A stretch of DNA of 64,000 nucleotides. It comes from Heracleum sosnowskyi. Its lineage: Eukaryota > Streptophyta > Magnoliopsida > Apiales > Apiaceae. The translations under genes and the position numbers were made by a program. The number at the start of each line of letters is the position of its first letter. Position 1 is the stretch's first letter. Of this stretch, positions 21,357 through 36,000 are shown in pieces. The notes under the pieces are model-generated. The model was not told where the DNA came from, did not search any database, and saw nothing but the letters and a program-made list of their open reading frames with translations. Where the stretch lies: the NCBI GenBank assembly GCA_030848705.1, contig CM061238.1, positions 75,168,685 through 75,232,684 of the forward strand, read 5' to 3'.

Positions 21357-23143
21357 TAATGCATAAGTTATGGCAGTCAAACAAGTCATAGGTTTCACAG
21401 GTAAATGTTTACTCGGGTTACGTCGTATGTAATATTTGAGTTCGAAACTGAGATTAGCTCAAATTTACAAACTTATACGAATGACGTTTTTTTAACATTT
21501 TTAAGTCTGGTAAAAATTTCCTGTGAAATTTGTGAAACTGTAGCATATTTGTGTTTGGCAAGTACGTACAAAGTGACTCCACAAAAAAGGTAAATCAGAA
21601 AAGTTGATGAACCATTTTCTCCATTTTATAGTTATTCAAAATTTTAAAATATTGTCACTTTTATTGTTAATGCTAAGCAAACAAATATATAAAATTTCAT
21701 TATCAGGTATTATAATTTCCTAGAAATTTAAGAGTTAACCATACAAGTTCTGATGTATATTCTTAAATCAACTTACGAATTTGTTCACAAAATAATTTAA
21801 AATGTTTTACGAACATATCAATCAAGTACGATAACGAATTCGTTCGTTGATAAAATTGACTATGACTGTACTTATTAATGAGGTTGTTCGTAAATGATTA
21901 TACAAAAAAATTTACATTGCAAGAATTTTTAGTCGACTTACGTGTTGGTCAAATTCAACTATGAACTTTATTTGAAACAGACTTTCGAATTATTGAAATT
22001 CAGTTTTATCTAGAAATGAGTCATCTTCTGATCGAATAGAATGTTATTTATAAAATTTTCGAATCACTGAAACCCTAGTTAACGGTGCGCGACAGAGAAA
22101 CACCGAGTAGAAGATGAAATAAATAGAGGGCGATGAAAAAACAAGTGCATAAGAAAGTGAGCCATGCACAGGGTGAAGAAGAAAGGGCTTTAATGGACTG
22201 TCCTACTCCTGACTCCTGTATTTAGTGATGCTGCATGAGGTGTGTGCATGGTGTTCACGTGCACCCGCCCGACAACTCCTAAATACCCACGTTCCACCTT
22301 TCTATTTTGTTTTTTACCGACCCCTCTATCTTCACTTCCGTTCCGGACCTGTAAAATATGAAGGTGTATAATTCGAAAAAAACAATCTCCAAGTTGGATA
22401 TGGAGTGTTTAGCGTAAAACATTATCCTATCGAGGCATCGTTTGAATTTGTTAATACCTTGGAGATTTTTTTTCCGTATATGAATGGTACCTAAATACAA
22501 TATAAGGTAAATTCGAAAAAAGAGATTTAGTTCTTTTATTCAAAAAAATTTATCATCTATTAATCAAATGCATGTATAGATGTTTTCGAAAATTTAGATA
22601 ATAAAACTTTAATGTCCCAAAAAAACTTTTGAGTATCCTTCGCACCTGAAAAAACAGTAACAAAGAAAATCTTATTAAAAACAATATTTCTAAAATAATG
22701 TGAAAGTAAATAAAACAACAAAAAAAATCCTAAAATATTACCACTATTAACACAATATTTAAAGCGAAAAAATATATATTCAAAATTTAATCAAATGGAA
22801 ACATCGATGGCTAGAGAGGTACGATCTTGGATAGATGAGATGTCCGTTCAGGCTTGAAAATGACGTCAGGAGTTTAATGGGGGAATTTGTAACATTCCAA
22901 GTCCGCTATGGAGCAATTAGTTAAGTTTATAAGTTAAAATATTACTACTAAGTGCACCAATAAATCATGAGTTTTTGGAAACCTATGATAGGTTTGTGGA
23001 CTACCCAAGTTGTTTCATTTTGGCTAGGCTTCGTCTTAATCCGGATTCGTGATCGGGACTTGACCCGATTTTCAAAAAAAGGCTCAAGATTTGACTCGGG
23101 TTGTCACATAGGGAGTCGAACCTGAGTATTTTCGCCAACCAGA
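21357..23143. other. Non-coding stretch
   Basis: No ORF that I trust. About 22075-22330 is higher in GC and has a CACGTG core near 22257. About 22820-23143 belongs to the interior side of the LTR-like remnant at 23156-23232 and reads as repeat-derived. Confidence 0.35.
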
Positions 23144-23155
23144 ACTCTGATACCA

Positions 23156-23232
23156 TGTTAAGCTATTAGTTCTCCTAAAACCTCAAGGTGTTAGGGAAGC
23201 GGGTTTACCAGGATCATATCATATACTCAACA
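23156..23232 (-). repeat. TRIM-like 77-bp LTR remnant with PBS and PPT
   Basis: On the minus strand TGTTGAG...CTTAACA (77 bp) is followed at once by TGGTATCAGAGT (23144-23155, initiator-Met PBS) and preceded by GTGAGGGGGGA (23233-23243, polypurine tract). LTRs this short occur in TRIM/SMART elements. The order PPT-LTR-PBS means interior sequence on both sides, as in a tandem TRIM or recombination product. No second LTR copy was seen in the window. Confidence 0.55.
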
Positions 23233-23538
23233 TCCCCCCTCACCTGAAGAGTGGATCTCTAGGTGGTTCGTCCCTCTTTTGTTCCTAGCATCCGGTTCAA
23301 TTTTTAATTATTAGGTGGGTATCGAGAAAAGTGTACCCGACACTAGATGAAAATCTAGTATGATTACTTTAACTGGACTGAAAACCGAATTAAGAAATAA
23401 CATGATTTTTCATTGGAACATTTAAACAAACTCGTACAATCTTTAACGTCTATGTGTTTTGCTTCTTTTTTCCTTTCCAAAAACGTTAGAAAAGCCTTGT
23501 TGGAGGAAGGAACAGGATCGCCCAAAGACTATGTGTTC

Positions 23539-24665
23539 TGATGTAACTGCAAGCGCACAGTATTTAGTTGTAGCAATCACAGATCGATCCACAGAGACTA
23601 TGAATTTTCAAAAATCCTAACAATTAACTTAGGCGAACTAGACAAATAAGATTTGAGATGAGATTTGTTTAATCTAATTAACAATTAAATTCAGATAAGG
23701 AAAACCTAGGAATCCGAATCCATTAATCAATCACAATTAATATCAACTCGCCCTAAAATCAATTCTCTTTCCTTCACAAATAAGATATATCAATTAACGA
23801 GACAAGCATATACTATGAAACTTGTTATCTAACAATAACCTATCAAAACTTCATGGAGCAAGCATAGGCTATGAAAAATAAATCCGGTAACAATAATATA
23901 TCAAAATCACTTTGTCAATTGAACAATTAAGCACCAAGAAAAATTATGAGAATCAATTAATAGGAACAAGAAGATATCAACAATAATTAAATTAACTTCA
24001 TCTTCATCCTAGGGCAAGAGATTTAGCTAGACATAATAATTGAATTAATTAAACTAAGAAAAGATGAAAACATGAATGAAAAAGCTAATTTATAAACTAA
24101 ATATGCAAACTAGTAAGGGGGGGGGGGTGTCACAAGTTAAATATAAAATAATACTTAAACAATTTAAGAATGGTGTGCGTGTGTGAAGGCAGGAAGTGGC
24201 CAGGAAACAAAAACAATTAACTAATATATCAAGTAAACAACGTGAATCGCGGAGACTGAATCTAAAAACAAGAAATCAATGAATTGAAAATCAGTAAAAC
24301 AGAGTATAGCCGAAGAGAGTAAACAAATAAACAAAGAGCTAAACAAAATTCTAGGTGTCTCAAATACAATATAGGAGATCTATATATATAGGAAAAATAA
24401 CGGGCTTGGGCTCTTTGACTACAAATCGGATTGTAGAAATATTTCCTCAATTCCTTTTTCTTCTCCGATAAGTTTTCCAATTTTTCTCCAATTTCCTTTT
24501 GACTTCAAGTATTTCCATCTCCTTGCCTTTTTTAACCTTTTTCTGCTTGAAATATGATTTTATTTATTTTCCTACAAAACAAAAGAAAACAATTTATTAA
24601 ATAATAAAATTACGAAAACAAACATTAAATAGGTATTAAAAATGTATTAAATTATGGACCTATCA
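23539..24665 (-). repeat. 3' LTR of element D
   Basis: 1.13 kb, highly similar to 43180-44308. The left end reads TGATGTAACTGC and lacks about a dozen bases found in the other copy and in the solo LTR. It carries a G10 run near 24118 and a TATA box (CTATATATATAGG, about 24380-24392). Confidence 0.9.
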
Positions 24666-24680
24666 AATGCCCCCATACCT
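24666..24680 (-). other. Polypurine tract of element D
   Basis: The minus strand reads AGGTATGGGGGCATT directly before the LTR start TGATAGG. The same AGGTATGGGGG core recurs at 38621-38631 and 38784-38794, giving three polypurine tracts in one element. Confidence 0.8.
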
Positions 24681-25628
24681 ATCTTTTGCTCGTCCTCGAG
24701 AAAAACTAATACAATATAAACTACTATCTAATAGATAATAGCACTTCCGTAGGTGATCACGGTTGCATTTGGCATATGCAACAAGCCCTTTAAACCCCTA
24801 GGCGGCCCTAGTGGACGAGTGAGGTCTCGTGAGGGTTTATAGTGAATGTACCCACAAAATTCATCTAGCTCATGTAAAAGATCACATGGCAATGCAACGC
24901 CACACATACAAGTCCTCTCATGCTACATCAACTTAAGAATCAAAAATGACTTTGCAATGTCTTGTCGTGGAAGATGCAAGGATTCACATAGTCTACTCAA
25001 AGAAATATGTATAAGTGCTCAAAAGTCCATGTCAAGTGTAAGAATAAGTTGGTAACCATGCTAAGCCCACAAGAGTACAACTTTGAGTCAAAACTTGGGA
25101 TCTCAAATGTAGAAACAAGCAATAACTCACATTTCACTTACAAAAGAATATTCACTCAAGAACAAGGGTAAGTGTATCACTCTATTCCAACAAAATCATA
25201 AACATGCTTGACATTTGGTATCAATCTAACTTTAACACAACATACATCAATGATGATAATCAAAAGGTCTTTATTTGGGTTGTAACGGGGCTAGGGACAA
25301 GGTATGTCAAGTACGGCCAAAGAAGGTGAAGTGTCAAAAGCTAGTAGGCACCATAATTAATCATACACATCACCAAACATCCTCCCCATAACTGAATTTT
25401 CTGATTTTCTTCCAACAAAAGGCTTGATTAGTCGAATGAAGAAGGATCACACAAAAATAAGTATGCTCTCATAATATTTTTTTTCTTTTTTTTTTCTTTT
25501 TTTTCATATATCTTTTTTTCCCTTTTTTTTAGAGCTAAGAGATAGATATAAACAACCACAATCCTCCTTCAAAAATTTATTGAACAACGACTATCAAGTA
25601 AGCAACCAAACTCAATATTTTCTCAAAA
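24681..25628 (-). other. Non-coding 3' interior of element D
   Basis: No coding capacity. A T-rich tract of about 60 bp lies at 25474-25530. It continues on the other side of element E at 37900. Confidence 0.6.
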
Positions 25629-25633
25629 GTAAT

Positions 25634-28600
25634 TGTAACGCCCCCAAATCCGGGGTCAAAGGATTTGGTCGTCACACTGCACTCTCAATTCAAACAACCT
25701 GTTCAATATAAAATCAACACAATAATAATATCCGTGACCCCAACTCTACCAAGAATCTTTAAAGGTTATAGTGCTAGAAACAAGAATCCAAAATTCCATT
25801 ACATAAAATTTTTCTTCTTTACAACCATTCTCTTTACATGCAATCTAAAACACTAGTATAACTTCGATATAAAGTATACCAGGCAACCACTCTTATACAA
25901 TATCTTATCCAATAGAAAACATCTATATACAAAACCTATCACTAGCTCCAATGCTCTGGATCAAAACGTCTTTACGCTAATATCTTTCCCCATCTCTGAT
26001 CAGCTACACGGGCAACTCTCGCCAATACACCTTCTCACTGGCAGGCTAAAATATATATAAAGAAAACAAGTATGAGCGAATGAATTGCTCAGCAAGCGCA
26101 TTATCAAATATAATACGAAAGGTTTCCAAATTAAACTTTGGATTTTCAAATAAACAAGCCTTTGGCTTAAACATTTGTAATTTCTAATATTTTCAAATCA
26201 AGTTTGGTAATTTACCACAATTTCTCATTCAGTTTCTCGCAACTGAATAGTTTAAAACATAAAAAGATTTATATTGGTCGTCACGGTGACCGAATCAACA
26301 ATAACTACAATAGTATGTAGAAAATATGAAAATAAATATAACTCATACGTCTTCAAGACCAAGGTTTGTATAAAGATACTAGTTTTGAAGATAACCGTCC
26401 TATTCACAACATCTTCTGAAACAAACAACTCTGAAAGAGTAGAATAATAAAAGAGTAAGAATGAGCCAACGCGCTCGGCCGTGGAATAAAGAACGTACTT
26501 CACGACTTCAATATGGTACCGTCTGGATATGCGGAATGAATAAAACTCATCAAGATAGATATCTCACGATTGCCAATGGAATCAAGAAAGAGGATTTCGA
26601 CTATTTGGAATCCGATATATTAAGAGTAAATGATTTCAGCAAGATTGAAACCATTACTTATCAATCAACGAACTAACAACTTCAAGCGAACGAATAAACC
26701 TGAGTATCAGGTCATAACTCACAAGTACAAAACATATGGATGTAATTCATCTCAGAAATAAGAATTGATATTTAGAATTGGATTTTTCACATTTATTAAA
26801 ACAAAGGTTGTGCTGCTGGCCAGCCACGCATCAACCCCGGACTTGCTTATAGCAAAGTCCTCTACTGGATCCTAGGCCAATCTGGGCCTTAATTTATTCC
26901 GACCATAAATATGGCCCGACCAATTTCTGGTCCCATTTGAAAACATTCCAATTCTATATTATATACGTCAGGTGTCAGTACAATTGACAACCTTACTTTG
27001 ACAATCAGGTGTCGGAAGAATCGACGAACCTAATACAACAATTGCTGGAAAACTCACATTCCAGGAAACAGTTCAATTATGAAGAATCCATTAAGGAATA
27101 ACAATATAATCTAGTATCGACGGGATCGACACAATATGGAGAGGTGCACATGAAAAGTGACAATATAATAAACATCGACGAGATCGATGTAACAACTGGG
27201 ATATAATGAAGAATAAACAATGACATGCTCAACAAGATTGAATCTGATATGAAACGGGCATTATGATATCAACATAATTTGCAACAACTCAATATAGAAT
27301 AGGGTTCAAAGAACAGGCTCTAAATGGCCTTAACAGTTCAAATCATCACATTATGGAAGAATTAGTTAAGATTCAACAATCTGGTAAGTGACATGAAAGT
27401 CAAGTTCAAGTTTAAGAAAAATTCAGGGTGAAGTTTATAAATGAAGAAAACAAGGGTTTATTAACTTCTGACAGAAATAGTTCAAGTCCTTCGAACATAT
27501 ACTTATAATAGATAAGCCTTGTATTTGAAGGAAGTAAACTAAATCATGCACAACATATATGAATTCGAATCAGGGAATGGATCAGATGATCGCATTAACA
27601 AGAAATGATAATAATACTTGCATGGATGCAAGATGGAAAATGGAATACTTGTAGAACAAGTACCACGACTTCGGAATTTAAAATAACATTTTCAACATAG
27701 GGTTCACAAGTTCCCACTCATCTAGGGTTGGCAATATTCCAACCTAATATTTTAAAATCATGTCTTTTAAAAGAAAGCCTTAGTATACGGCCCATAATTA
27801 TCTCTTTAAACTTTCAATATAATAAGTATATATTTCCAATCAACCCTACAAATATGAATCTAAGTTCATAAAGTATAAAAGAATGCTCGTCAACTTACGA
27901 GTTTAAATAAAATACATGTAGTTCAAAGCAAAAGAGTCATCATCAAATTTTTAGGAAAAAGTATGCCAATTGCATAATAATAATTCAAGAAATATCAATC
28001 AATTAATAAGCAATGGTATAAACACTTGCCTCTGGTCCTTAGCTATTTCGTAACGCTGAAACAATACGATTCCCTCCTTATTCTGTCTTATCGCACAATT
28101 CTCTACTTCCGTCCTTCTTTGCTCTAACGCTCTTGCGAACACCACTAGTCTGCTTTTACCATTTCGAATCCACGTGCCAGCCTCGATAGTCAAACATGAG
28201 ACGGTACTTAGTCTTCAACGTATGATTTCACATTCCATAAACTATTGTAACTTAACTTCGATAATCTGACTCGTCTCGTCCAATAGCCTCTGTTGCATAG
28301 ACAACCACATTTTAATTGATAGAATGATCACAACTAACTATACAAGTAATCCTCGTAACTCGCTTGACACAATCTCCATATATAAGGTCAACATCTAGGT
28401 CAACAGTCTCACAATTCTCATTTTCTAACACTACTAACAAATTTCTATCCCAACTACCCCTCGTGATAATATTAGACACGACCAAAGTATTTAAACAAGT
28501 CTCAAAACAGTTATTCGTATTTATAACTTACTAACCAGATAATTCACATAATCTACATCATTCACATAGCATATTTAAACAAGTAACCGGTTACGTATCG

Positions 28601-30525
28601 GACGTCCGGCATAATTTTACGATATTTAAAACTTGGATACTAGCCCTAGTACGGGCATATACTGACTATAAAACACATTACACAACTCATACGAACCACA
28701 TAGCACTTATAAATATTTTTAAAACATCCCACGAATCTTATTTGAATTTAAATAAGTCACAAACAATTTTTAAATCAAAAATCGGATTTTTTTAAATCCA
28801 ATATAAGTATTTTAAATGTAAATAAATCAATTAATAAAATTAATTGACACTCTTTAAATGCTCAGACTATTTTTAAATAATAAATCAGGTTTGAAAATAA
28901 TTAAACTGAATTTTAAATTAATTAAATCTAATTAATAATCAATTTTTAAAAATTAACTGATTAAAAGAATTAATCAATTAATTAAATAAATAAATTATTA
29001 ATTAAAAATAATTAAAATAATTAAGTTTAATCAATTTTCGAATTTAAATAAATATTTATGAATTTATAAAATTTTCGGAATAATAAAATGTATTTTTAAA
29101 TCAAAGATATGATTTTTAGAATTATAAAACTATTTTTGAATTATTTTAAAAATAAATAACTCCAGAAACAGTTTTCTAAAATGAAATTACGGTTTTTAGA
29201 AATCATAACCGGGTCGGGTAGGGTTTCCAAACGGGTCGCCAAGAACATAAACGGGTCGCCAAGCACACCACCAGAATCCGGTGGCGGTTCCGGCGAACCC
29301 GCCGTTTCCGGCGACCACACTTCACCCAGAACACACGGCTTTTACACAGGAAATGCTGGGAAGTTACATACAATCACATATTCCACTCGATTCTCTGCAA
29401 AACAATACCAAATTGTCGAAATCAACCCTCCAACCGAAGAAACCGTCGGCGGCGGCTTTTCTCCGGCGAGCTCCGTTTCGACTCCTACCTCAAAGATAAT
29501 CATATGTACAAACTCTAAATCCTCCGATCTATGCACTGGTGTTAACAAAATCAAGAACTACTTCCTGGAACTAAAATCCGGCCAAAAAGTTCAAGAACTC
29601 CGGCGAACTATAAAACTTCCGATTTACTCGATTTAAGGCTCTAAAAATCAAACAAAAATTACCAACACACTCACCACAACACACACAATCCATTCATATC
29701 ATCAATTATCAAGAACAATCACAAACAAAGATTCCCCCAAAATTAAACCTAAAATTCGAAAAAAATAAAATAATTAAAAAATCGAATAGTTTAGAAAATC
29801 ATACCCACATGATTTTTGATGATGGATTTAGGTAGAGGATGATGAGAGATTCAGTTTGATTACAAGAACATCGAAATCGGATTTCGATAACGCCTTCAAA
29901 ATTGAGTTTGATTCTCAAGAACACGAAGAACACGTTTCAGGGGTTTTTAGATTTTTAACTGTAATTAGACTTTATTATACGCAAAACAAAGTACGATTTG
30001 CCTTTTTATATTAAACGGAAAATAATACCCCAAACGACATTTTTGGATCGATACTGATCCGATGGATCGCTTTAAATACAATTTAACAAAATAAACGCTT
30101 TAAATTTTTAGTAAAGCAGAATACACGTTTTACGAGACGATAATCATCCATAAAGTACAGATAACTACAAGTATCCTTTAATACAAAATATACGAACCAA
30201 AATACCTCCATTACGAATATTTTCGAATACTTCCCACTTTAACGAATGAAATATTGGTACGAACGATATACCAATGTCCCGAATAATTTGGGAACGATCC
30301 AAATTTTCTTTTCGATAATTAAAATAGAATAAAATAGTATGACATTCTTTTCAAAATAGTTTCTAATTCCCCACACATTTCAAATAGCACCACAATATCA
30401 CATATTCAATCATTTAACGAATAACTTAGCACGTTTAAACAGATAAATCACTTAATAAGTCTTAATATGAAATTAAAATTTCTTTTCACATCACATAATA
30501 ACACGTAATTTTCCCGGATCTTACA
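25634..30525 (-). repeat. 3' LTR of element E (4.89 kb)
   Basis: Begins TGTAACGCCCCCAAATCC and ends CCCGGATCTTACA on the plus strand. Differences from the partner LTR are few: three substitutions in the first ~600 bp compared by eye. Several small ORFs are duplicated in both LTRs (for example at 26252-26503 and 26461-26676). They reflect LTR identity, and I do not regard them as genes. An AT-only tract lies at 28780-29170, next to a GC-rich island at 29205-29480 with two copies of ACGGGTCGCCAAG. A 151-codon plus-strand frame there is broken in the other LTR. Confidence 0.93.
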
Positions 30526-30539
30526 TCCTTCCCCCCTTA
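30526..30539 (-). other. Polypurine tract of element E
   Basis: The minus strand reads TAAGGGGGGAAGGA immediately before the LTR start TGTAAGATCCGGG. Confidence 0.85.
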
Positions 30540-32993
30540 ACAGGATTCTGTCCTCAGAATCAACTTGCGCAAACATAGGTGAATATTTTTCCCACATCTC
30601 ATTCTCAAATTCCTAGGTTGACTCTTCAACCTTAGGATCTCTCCTCATACTCATACTAATTTGACTCCTCTATTACTTATCACTCTCTCATACTGACTCA
30701 ATTTCTCAGTCGGTTACTCAACATAGAACAATTTAACTAGATCTCTATAGGTTCATATTTTTATGAAATATACTATAAATACACCACTCACGGGGTGGTA
30801 AGCAAACATATACGCAACTTTCCAAACACACAGTAGATCGATGTAAGGTAGCATTTCAAAATCGTCATAGTAACTATTGTCGTAAGGAAATCTAATCATG
30901 GTAAATGATCCCTCCAATTACCTTCAAAATTTAGTGCACAATTATAGTCTGTCTGAATTCTTTAATTAAGTCGCGGATCTCTGTCAAATACAATTAAACC
31001 CGTCATTCCATGTCGTACTATTACCTCATTCAAATAGCTAGAGATGAACCAATTCATCTAATAAATATCTCTCGTTAATCGGTCAATAATAACTCAAATA
31101 ACATCATGATTAGCTCTTCTCTCTTTTACTACTCATACTATCAGCCATCCATATTCTTGGGTCAACTCTACCTATTTCCAATATATCTAACAACTGCTTT
31201 CAACAATCACATACCTTTCATGCCAATTAACTCTTCAGCTGAAAACAACCCTTCATTACCTTGTCCATTGTACTTAAATCCTTATTAACACCTCTTCATC
31301 TTCTTTCCCTATCTACAATTGTGAGAATATTCCTTATCAACTTGGTGACTTAGTCCCATATCTTTAAAATTGTTCTAACTAGTTCCAATAACTTAATTGT
31401 TCTCCATCTGATTCCTAAATAATTCAGAAGATACATTCACAGTAACACTCAAGACACTTTTTTTCCCATGGTTCCATCTCATTTCCCAAACAGCTTGATC
31501 AACTCGACATCATCTTGATTCTCATTCTATACATCCACATTGACTGGTAAGATCTACCTTAACTATCGTGAGCAAAAGACTTGAAACCATATCATACAAT
31601 CCTGAAATACTCAAAGATCAACTCATTCTCCATTATTAGCCTATCATCCAATCTTAAAAGTTCTTCTCATTGAGACAGAAATCTATTATGTCCATTTTCC
31701 ACATCCTGGGATAACATCAGCACAATTACACATTTTCCCAATTTCCAATCAACTCTTGAATTATCTAACTTCACTTTTTTCACATCGTAACGTTAATCGA
31801 TAGAAAGAGAACAACTGGCTCCGTTATATGTTACTAGTATTCTAATCGCATCGTAATCCGCTTTCGCTCGTGGTATTTCAATCGCAAATTCTTCGTTCAT
31901 TATGGTAAGGTAAATTTCCTTCCAACCTGGTGGCATACCTTCCGGATTATTTGAAATAACAAACTTCATGATATTTGAAGAGAAAAGGTTCCGTATCATA
32001 GCAAATGTTCCCCAATTGGGGTTACCAAGTCTGCATATTCCAAGGCAACATTATTGGAAATAAGAGAATCACTGAGATATCAATTTGATCACATGAACTC
32101 AATGTTGTGTGTCTCTATTAAGACAGTACTAAAGGTAATTAGCCTTCTTGTATTGCACAACACACAAGTGACGGCGTCCCATCAGACTTCTATCACATAG
32201 ACAGATAGTCCTTGTGTCCCCTATAAATAGGGTTGTTTGTCTCAGTTGGAGTAGTGAAACATGAAAGAAATTTAAGGTCAAAATAACAACCAAGGCCTCT
32301 TGATAATAAATCTCAGATACACACCTTGGATTGAAATTGAATAGATTCCAAAGGTGTTATTTCAGAAAAGAAGAACAACCAGAAAGGAAGTATCAACAAA
32401 TAATGTTACATCACAATTAGAGTTATCCACTCCGGAAGAATGAAGGAGTTGGAATTTAAATAACATATTTTTCAACAAGCCTCAAAATTTGAAATAGGCA
32501 TAACAACAATCTTTGGCGCAATTTAAAACATGATTGATCAAGAGTATCAAATACAAGATCAACAGGTGGAATATATCCATCAACACAGGTTTCTTTTTAA
32601 AGGAATGCCAAATATTTCATTAGGATGGGAAGGTATTACCAAGGTCTTCACATATGCCTCCTCCGTCGACTCCTTCGATAGCTCGTTATTCGATTTCAGC
32701 CCTTCTTCTCCACATTATTTGATTTCAGCCCTTCTTTTCCACGTCGCAAGGTTATCAATATCGTACGTCGTCGTCGACTCGTAATAGTCCTTAAAGATTC
32801 CGCCATAGACGTCTACAAACGCAAGAAGTTCTATCCATTTCAGCACAACTATCTCAATCAAATACCTCTATATTAACTCACTCAGCGGTACTATATCCAA
32901 TAGTCCAATACGAACTCTAAATGAGCTCTGACGTTCCTTATATAACTACATACACTCCCACACACTCTCGTTTCTAGTCTTACTATAACCCTT
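30540..32993 (-). other. Non-coding interior of element E
   Basis: About 2.45 kb with no gag, protease, RT or integrase similarity that I can see on either strand. The longest frame is 84 codons (32530-32784) and has no recognisable domain. The PPT-proximal end may keep the last codons of an ancestral pol. Confidence 0.7.
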
Positions 32994-33005
32994 GCTATGA
33001 TACCA
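32994..33005 (-). other. Primer binding site of element E
   Basis: The minus strand reads TGGTATCATAGC, the initiator-Met site with one mismatch, two bases from the LTR end. Confidence 0.88.
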
Positions 33006-33007
33006 AC

Positions 33008-36000
33008 TGTAACGCCCCCAAATCCGGGGTCAAAGGATTTGGTCGTCACACTGCACTCTCAATTCAAACAACCTGTTCAATATAAAATCAACACAATAAT
33101 AATATCCGTGACCCCAACTCTACCAAGAATCTTTAAAGGTTATAGTGCTAGAAACAAGAATCCAAAATTCCATTACATAAAATTTTTCTTCTTTACAACC
33201 ATTCTCTTTACATGCAATCTAAAACACTAGTATAACTTCGATATGAAGTATACCAGGCAACCACTCTTATACAATATCTTATCCAATAGAAAACATCTAT
33301 ATACAAAACCTATCACTAGCTCCAATGCTCTGGATCAAAACGTCTTTACGCTAATATCTTTCCCCATCTCTGATCAGCTACGCGGGCAACTCTCGCCAAT
33401 ACACCTTCTCACTGGCAGGCTAAAATATATATAAAGAAAACAAGTATGAGCGAATGAATTGCTCAGCAAGCGCATTATCAAATATAATACGAAAGGTTTC
33501 CAAATTAAACTTTGGATTTTCAAATAAACAAGCCTTTGGCTTAAACATTTGTAATTTCTAATATTTTCAAATCAAGTTTGGTAATTCACCACAATTTCTC
33601 ATTCAGTTTCTCGCAACTGAATAGTTTAAAACATAAAAAGATTTATATTGGTCGTCACGGTGACCGAATCAACAATAACTACAATAGTATGTAGAAAATA
33701 TGAAAATAAATATAACTCATACGTCTTCAAGACCAAGGTTTGTATAAAGATACTAGTTTTGAAGATAACCGTTCTATTCACAACATCTTCTGAAACAAAC
33801 AACTCTGAAAGAGTAGAATAATAAAAGAGTAAGAATGAGCCAACACGCTCGGCCGTGGAATAAAGAACGTACTTCACGACTTCAATATGGTACCGTCTGG
33901 ATATGCGGTATGAATAAAACTCATCAAGATAGATATCTCACGATTGCCAATGGAATCAAGAAAGAGGATTTCGACTATTTGGAATCCGATATATTAAGAG
34001 TAAATGATTTCAGCAAGATTGAAACCATTACTTATCAATCAACGAACTAACAACTTCAAGCGAACGAATAAACCTGAGTATCAGGTCATAACTCACAAGT
34101 ACAAAACATATGGATGTAATTCATCTCAGAAATAAGAATTGATATTTAGAATTGGATTTTTCACATTTATTAAAACAAAGGTTGTGCTGCTGGCCAGCCA
34201 CGCATCAACCCCGGACTTGCTTATAGCAAAGTCCTCTACCGGATCCTAGGCCAATCTGGGCCTTAATTTATTCCGACCATAAATATGGCCCGACCAATTT
34301 CTGGTCCCATTTGAAAACATTCCAATTCTATATTATATACGTCAGGTGTCAGTACAATTGACAACCTTACTTTGACAATCAGGTGTCGGAAGAATCGACG
34401 AACCTAATACAACAATTGCTGGAAAACTCACATTCCAGGAAACAGTTCAATTATGAAGAATCCATTAAGGAATAACAATATAATCTAGTATCGACGGGAT
34501 CGACACAATATGGAGAGGTGCACATGAAAAGTGACAATATAATAAACATCGACGAGATCGATGTAACAACTGGGATATAATGAAGAATAAACAATGACAT
34601 GCTCAACAAGATTGAATCTGATATGAAACGGGCATTATGATATCAACAGAATTTGCAACAACTCAATATAGAATAGGGTTCAAAGAACAGGCTCTAAATG
34701 GCCTTAACAGTTCAAATCATCACATTATGGAAGAATTAGTTAAGATTCAACAATCTGGTAAGTGACAGGAAAGTCAAGTTCAAGTTTAAGAAAAATTCAG
34801 GGTGAAGTTTATAAATGAAGAAAACAAGGGTTTATTAACTTCTGACAGAAATAGTTCAAGTCCTTCGAACATATACTTATAATAGATAAGCCTTGTATTT
34901 GAAGGAAGTAAACTAAATCATGCACAACATATATGAATTCGAATCAGGGAATGGATCAGATGATCGCATTAACAAGAAATGATAATAATACTTGCATGGA
35001 TGCAAGATGGAAAATGGAATACTTGTAGAACAAGTACCACGACTTCGGAATTTAAAATAACATTTTCAACATAGGGTTCACAAGTTCCCACTCATCTAGG
35101 GTTGGCAATATTCCAACCTAATATTTTAAAATCATGACTTTTAAAAGAAAGCCTTAGTATACGTCCCATAATTATCTCTTTAAACTTTCAATATAATAAG
35201 TATATATTTCCAATCAACCCTACAAATATGAATCTAAGTTCATAAAGTATAAAAGAATGCTCGTCAACTTACGAGTTCAAATAAAATACATGCAGTTCAA
35301 TGCAAAAGAGTCATCATCAAATTTTTAGGAAAAAGTATGCCAATTGCATAATAATAATTCAAGAAATATCAATCAATTAATAAGCAAGGGTGTAAACACT
35401 TGCCTCTGGTCCTTAGCTATTTCGTAACGCTGAAACAATACGATTCCCTCCTTATTCTATCTTATCGCACAATTCTCTACTTCCGTCCTTCTTTGCTCTA
35501 ACGCTCTTGCGAACACCACTAGTCTGCTTTTACCATTTCGAATCCACGTGCCAGCCTCGATAGTCAAACATGAGACGGTACTTAGTCTTCAACGTATGAT
35601 TTCACATTCCATAAACGATTGTAACTTAACTTCGATAATCTGACTCGTCTCGTCCAATAGCCTCTGTTGCATAGACAACCACATTTTAATTGATAGAATG
35701 ATCACAACTAACTATACAAGTAATCCTCGTAACTCGCTTGACACAATCTCCATATATAAGGTCAAAATCTAGGTCAACAGTCTCACAATTCTCATTTTCT
35801 AACACTACTAACAAATTTCTATCCCAACTACCCCTCGTGATAATATTAGACACGGCCAAAGTATTTAAACAAGTCTCAAAACAGTTATTCGTATTTATAA
35901 CTTACTAACCAGATAATTCACATAATCCACATCATTCACATAGCATATTTAAACAAGTAACCGGTTACGTATCGGACGTCCGGCATAATTTTACGATATT

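Noticed and set aside
23101..23160. tRNA gene suggested by GGTTCGACTCC (B-box-like) near the PBS-like site
   Set aside because: No cloverleaf or A-box at proper distance; the LTR/PBS/PPT reading explains it better.
26252..26676. Conserved small ORFs repeated at 33626-34050 as a duplicated gene pair
   Set aside because: The whole 4.9-kb LTR is duplicated, so ORF identity only reflects LTR identity.
29181..29636. 151-codon plus-strand frame in the LTR of element E as a gene
   Set aside because: It lies antisense in an LTR, is broken by a stop in the partner LTR and has no recognisable domain.
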